From: Pseudomonas sp. R76
Lineage (GTDB): Bacteria > Pseudomonadota > Gammaproteobacteria > Pseudomonadales > Pseudomonadaceae
Reading direction: 5' to 3'
Assembly: GCF_009834565.1 (NCBI RefSeq)
Contig: NZ_CP019428.1
Coordinates: 1,736,001-1,800,000 of the forward strand
Length of the DNA: 64,000 bases
In this document: in pieces, positions 63,356 through 64,000 of the stretch
Layout: every line of letters begins with the position of its first letter
Position numbering within the stretch: the stretch's first letter is position 1
Position numbers and translations under genes: made by a program
Notes under the pieces: model-generated
Told to the model about the DNA's origin: nothing
The model's database searches: none
The model's input: the letters and a program-made list of their open reading frames with translations, nothing else

Positions 63356-63517
63356 ATGAGTGATGACGACAAGCTGATCGACCTGAATGCCGAACGTGCC
63401 AAGCGTGTGCATGACTTGAATGACAAACGCCTGAATGAAGTTCGTCAGGCGTTTGAACAAGCGATGCCACTGGGTAACGTTAAGAAAAAGCCAAAGAAAA
63501 AGCCGAAAAAGCGTTAA
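63356..63517 (+). CDS. Small Lys-tailed protein
   Basis: This 53-residue protein has a helical charged body (DDDKLIDLNAERAKRVHDL) and a lysine-rich tail (KKKPKKKPKKR) that could bind nucleic acid. I do not recognise a named family. The ATG at 63356 is preferred to a TTG 11 codons upstream. A hairpin follows immediately. Confidence 0.6.
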   Translation: MSDDDKLIDLNAERAKRVHDLNDKRLNEVRQAFEQAMPLGNVKKKPKKKPKKR

Positions 63518-63521
63518 AACA

Positions 63522-63543
63522 ACCTGCATCTGTTGATGCAGGT
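63522..63543 (+). terminator. Hairpin after the Lys-tailed gene
   Basis: ACCTGCATC pairs with GATGCAGGT around TGTT, 5 bp after the stop. The T tract is poor, so termination is uncertain. Confidence 0.4.
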
Positions 63544-63581
63544 CAGTTATTGCCCTTCTTTACGCCCCGTTGCGGGCGACA

Positions 63582-63595
63582 TTGATCCCCGTCAA
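63582..63595. promoter_or_regulatory. ANR box upstream of ccoM
   Basis: TTGATCCCCGTCAA agrees with the ANR/FNR consensus TTGAT-N4-ATCAA at nine of ten fixed positions, 65 bp before the ccoM start. Confidence 0.75.
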
Positions 63596-63660
63596 TTTTC
63601 CAATCCGCCTTCTCCATTAACTTAGCCCTATCGCAACAGGGCACGAGCAGGAGGCCGGTC

Positions 63661-63777
63661 ATGTTTTTCGATAATGTGGTGTTTGCCGGGGTGCTGACTG
63701 TCAGCCTCATGGTGCTGTTTTTTGTAGGATTCGGGATTTTTATCTGGAAGGACGCTAATAAGCGTAAAGAACCGTAA
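63661..63777 (+). CDS. ccoM: cbb3-type cytochrome c oxidase small subunit CcoM
   Basis: This 38-residue single-helix membrane protein (MFFDNVVFAGVLTVSLMVLF, then FVGFGIFIWKDANKRKEP) matches the CcoM subunit seen in the P. stutzeri cbb3 oxidase: FDNVV start, one transmembrane helix and a FxIWKD exit. It stabilises the oxidase. AGGAGG lies upstream, and the ANR box at 63582 fits oxygen-limited control. A terminator follows. Confidence 0.82.
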   Translation: MFFDNVVFAGVLTVSLMVLFFVGFGIFIWKDANKRKEP

Positions 63778-63812
63778 GTTCTTCCGGGTTACATGAGCAC
63801 GCAAGGCATTTT

Positions 63813-63837
63813 GGGCGACTTCGGTCGCCCTTTTTTT
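63813..63837 (+). terminator. Intrinsic terminator after ccoM
   Basis: GGGCGAC (63813-63819) pairs with GTCGCCC (63824-63830) around a TTCG loop, followed by seven T. Confidence 0.92.
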
Positions 63838-63853
63838 GTCTGCTATTTAATGT

Positions 63854-63968
63854 GATCGTTCCGACGCTCCGCGTGGGGAATGCCGCCGAGGACGCTCTGC
63901 GTCCCGCACCTGTAGTTGTGACGCTGAGCTTCACTCGATGCATTCCCACGCAGAGCGTGGGAACGATC
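63854..63968. repeat. REPIN of the GATCGTTCCCACGC family, copy 3
   Basis: GATCGTTCCGACGCTCCGCGTGGGGAATG on the left faces CATTCCCACGCAGAGCGTGGGAACGATC on the right. The inner arms include GGACGCTCTGCGTCC. The left arm carries a few substitutions relative to copies 1 and 2. Confidence 0.85.
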
Positions 63969-64000
63969 AGTGGGGATAAAAAAAGGCGTGATCCTTATCG

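Noticed and set aside
5168..63968. Repeated palindromes as a possible CRISPR array
   Set aside because: The repeats are scattered singly or in inverted pairs, with no regular spacers and no cas genes. They are REP/REPIN elements.
1..64000. tRNA, rRNA, insertion sequences, prophage and integrase genes
   Set aside because: No conserved sequences of these classes, no transposase-like coding regions and no direct-repeat attachment sites were found by eye.

Overview
The window comes from a Pseudomonas chromosome, most likely the P. fluorescens group. The evidence is the GC-rich codon use, the ANR-type cytochrome subunit gene ccoM, RapA, the Aot-like and Liv amino-acid transporters, the ligase-associated Lhr repair genes, and many short palindromic REP/REPIN elements at gene ends. 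I see no rRNA, tRNA, CRISPR array, prophage or insertion sequence. It reads as ordinary chromosome with some accessory functions.

Layout. 1-7.9 kb (minus strand): a DNA-repair cluster (Lhr-type helicase, ATP-dependent ligase, MBL-fold exonuclease) split by a five-gene basic amino-acid ABC transporter (aotJQMOP-like). The transporter has its own candidate sigma54/NtrC promoter and a terminator after the binding-protein gene. 8.1-11.4 kb: a QuiP-like N-terminal-nucleophile acylase and a glutathione transferase. 11.5-19.3 kb: a siderophore uptake operon (TonB receptor, binding protein, permease, ATPase) with a Fur-like box, divergent from an OmpR-type two-component pair. 19.4-21.1 kb: a four-gene cluster with two SEC-C proteins. 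21.3-32.4 kb: OmpA-type lipoproteins, a collagen-like secreted protein, CopD, dinG with a LexA-like box, a secreted glycoside-hydrolase-like protein, a beta-lactamase-fold esterase, pdxH and a SlyB-like lipoprotein. 32.7-41.7 kb: chemoreceptor, nhaA, a cysteine-synthase-like enzyme, an FAD protein, lipoproteins, and an SDR/LysR divergent pair.

41.7-44.1 kb holds a bufferin/oxazolin-type RiPP metallophore cluster: a four-cysteine precursor, a DUF692 maturase, a DUF2063 partner and a DoxX protein. 44.4-49.4 kb is the complete livKHMGF branched-chain amino-acid transporter. 50.3-52.5 kb encodes a 725-residue tubulin/FtsZ-superfamily protein of unknown function. 52.7-55.0 kb is an MHYT-GGDEF-EAL cyclic-di-GMP protein. 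The rest holds a YkgJ protein, an MFS transporter, rapA, a class-V aminotransferase-fold/RidA/LysR group, a small lysine-tailed protein, and ccoM with an ANR box.

The most interesting parts are the bufferin-type cluster, the orphan tubulin-like GTPase, the split Lhr repair cluster, the REP elements abutting or entering the 3' ends of genes (one supplies the C-terminus of a histidine kinase), and several unnamed lipoproteins, one of which resembles a lone SecD head domain.
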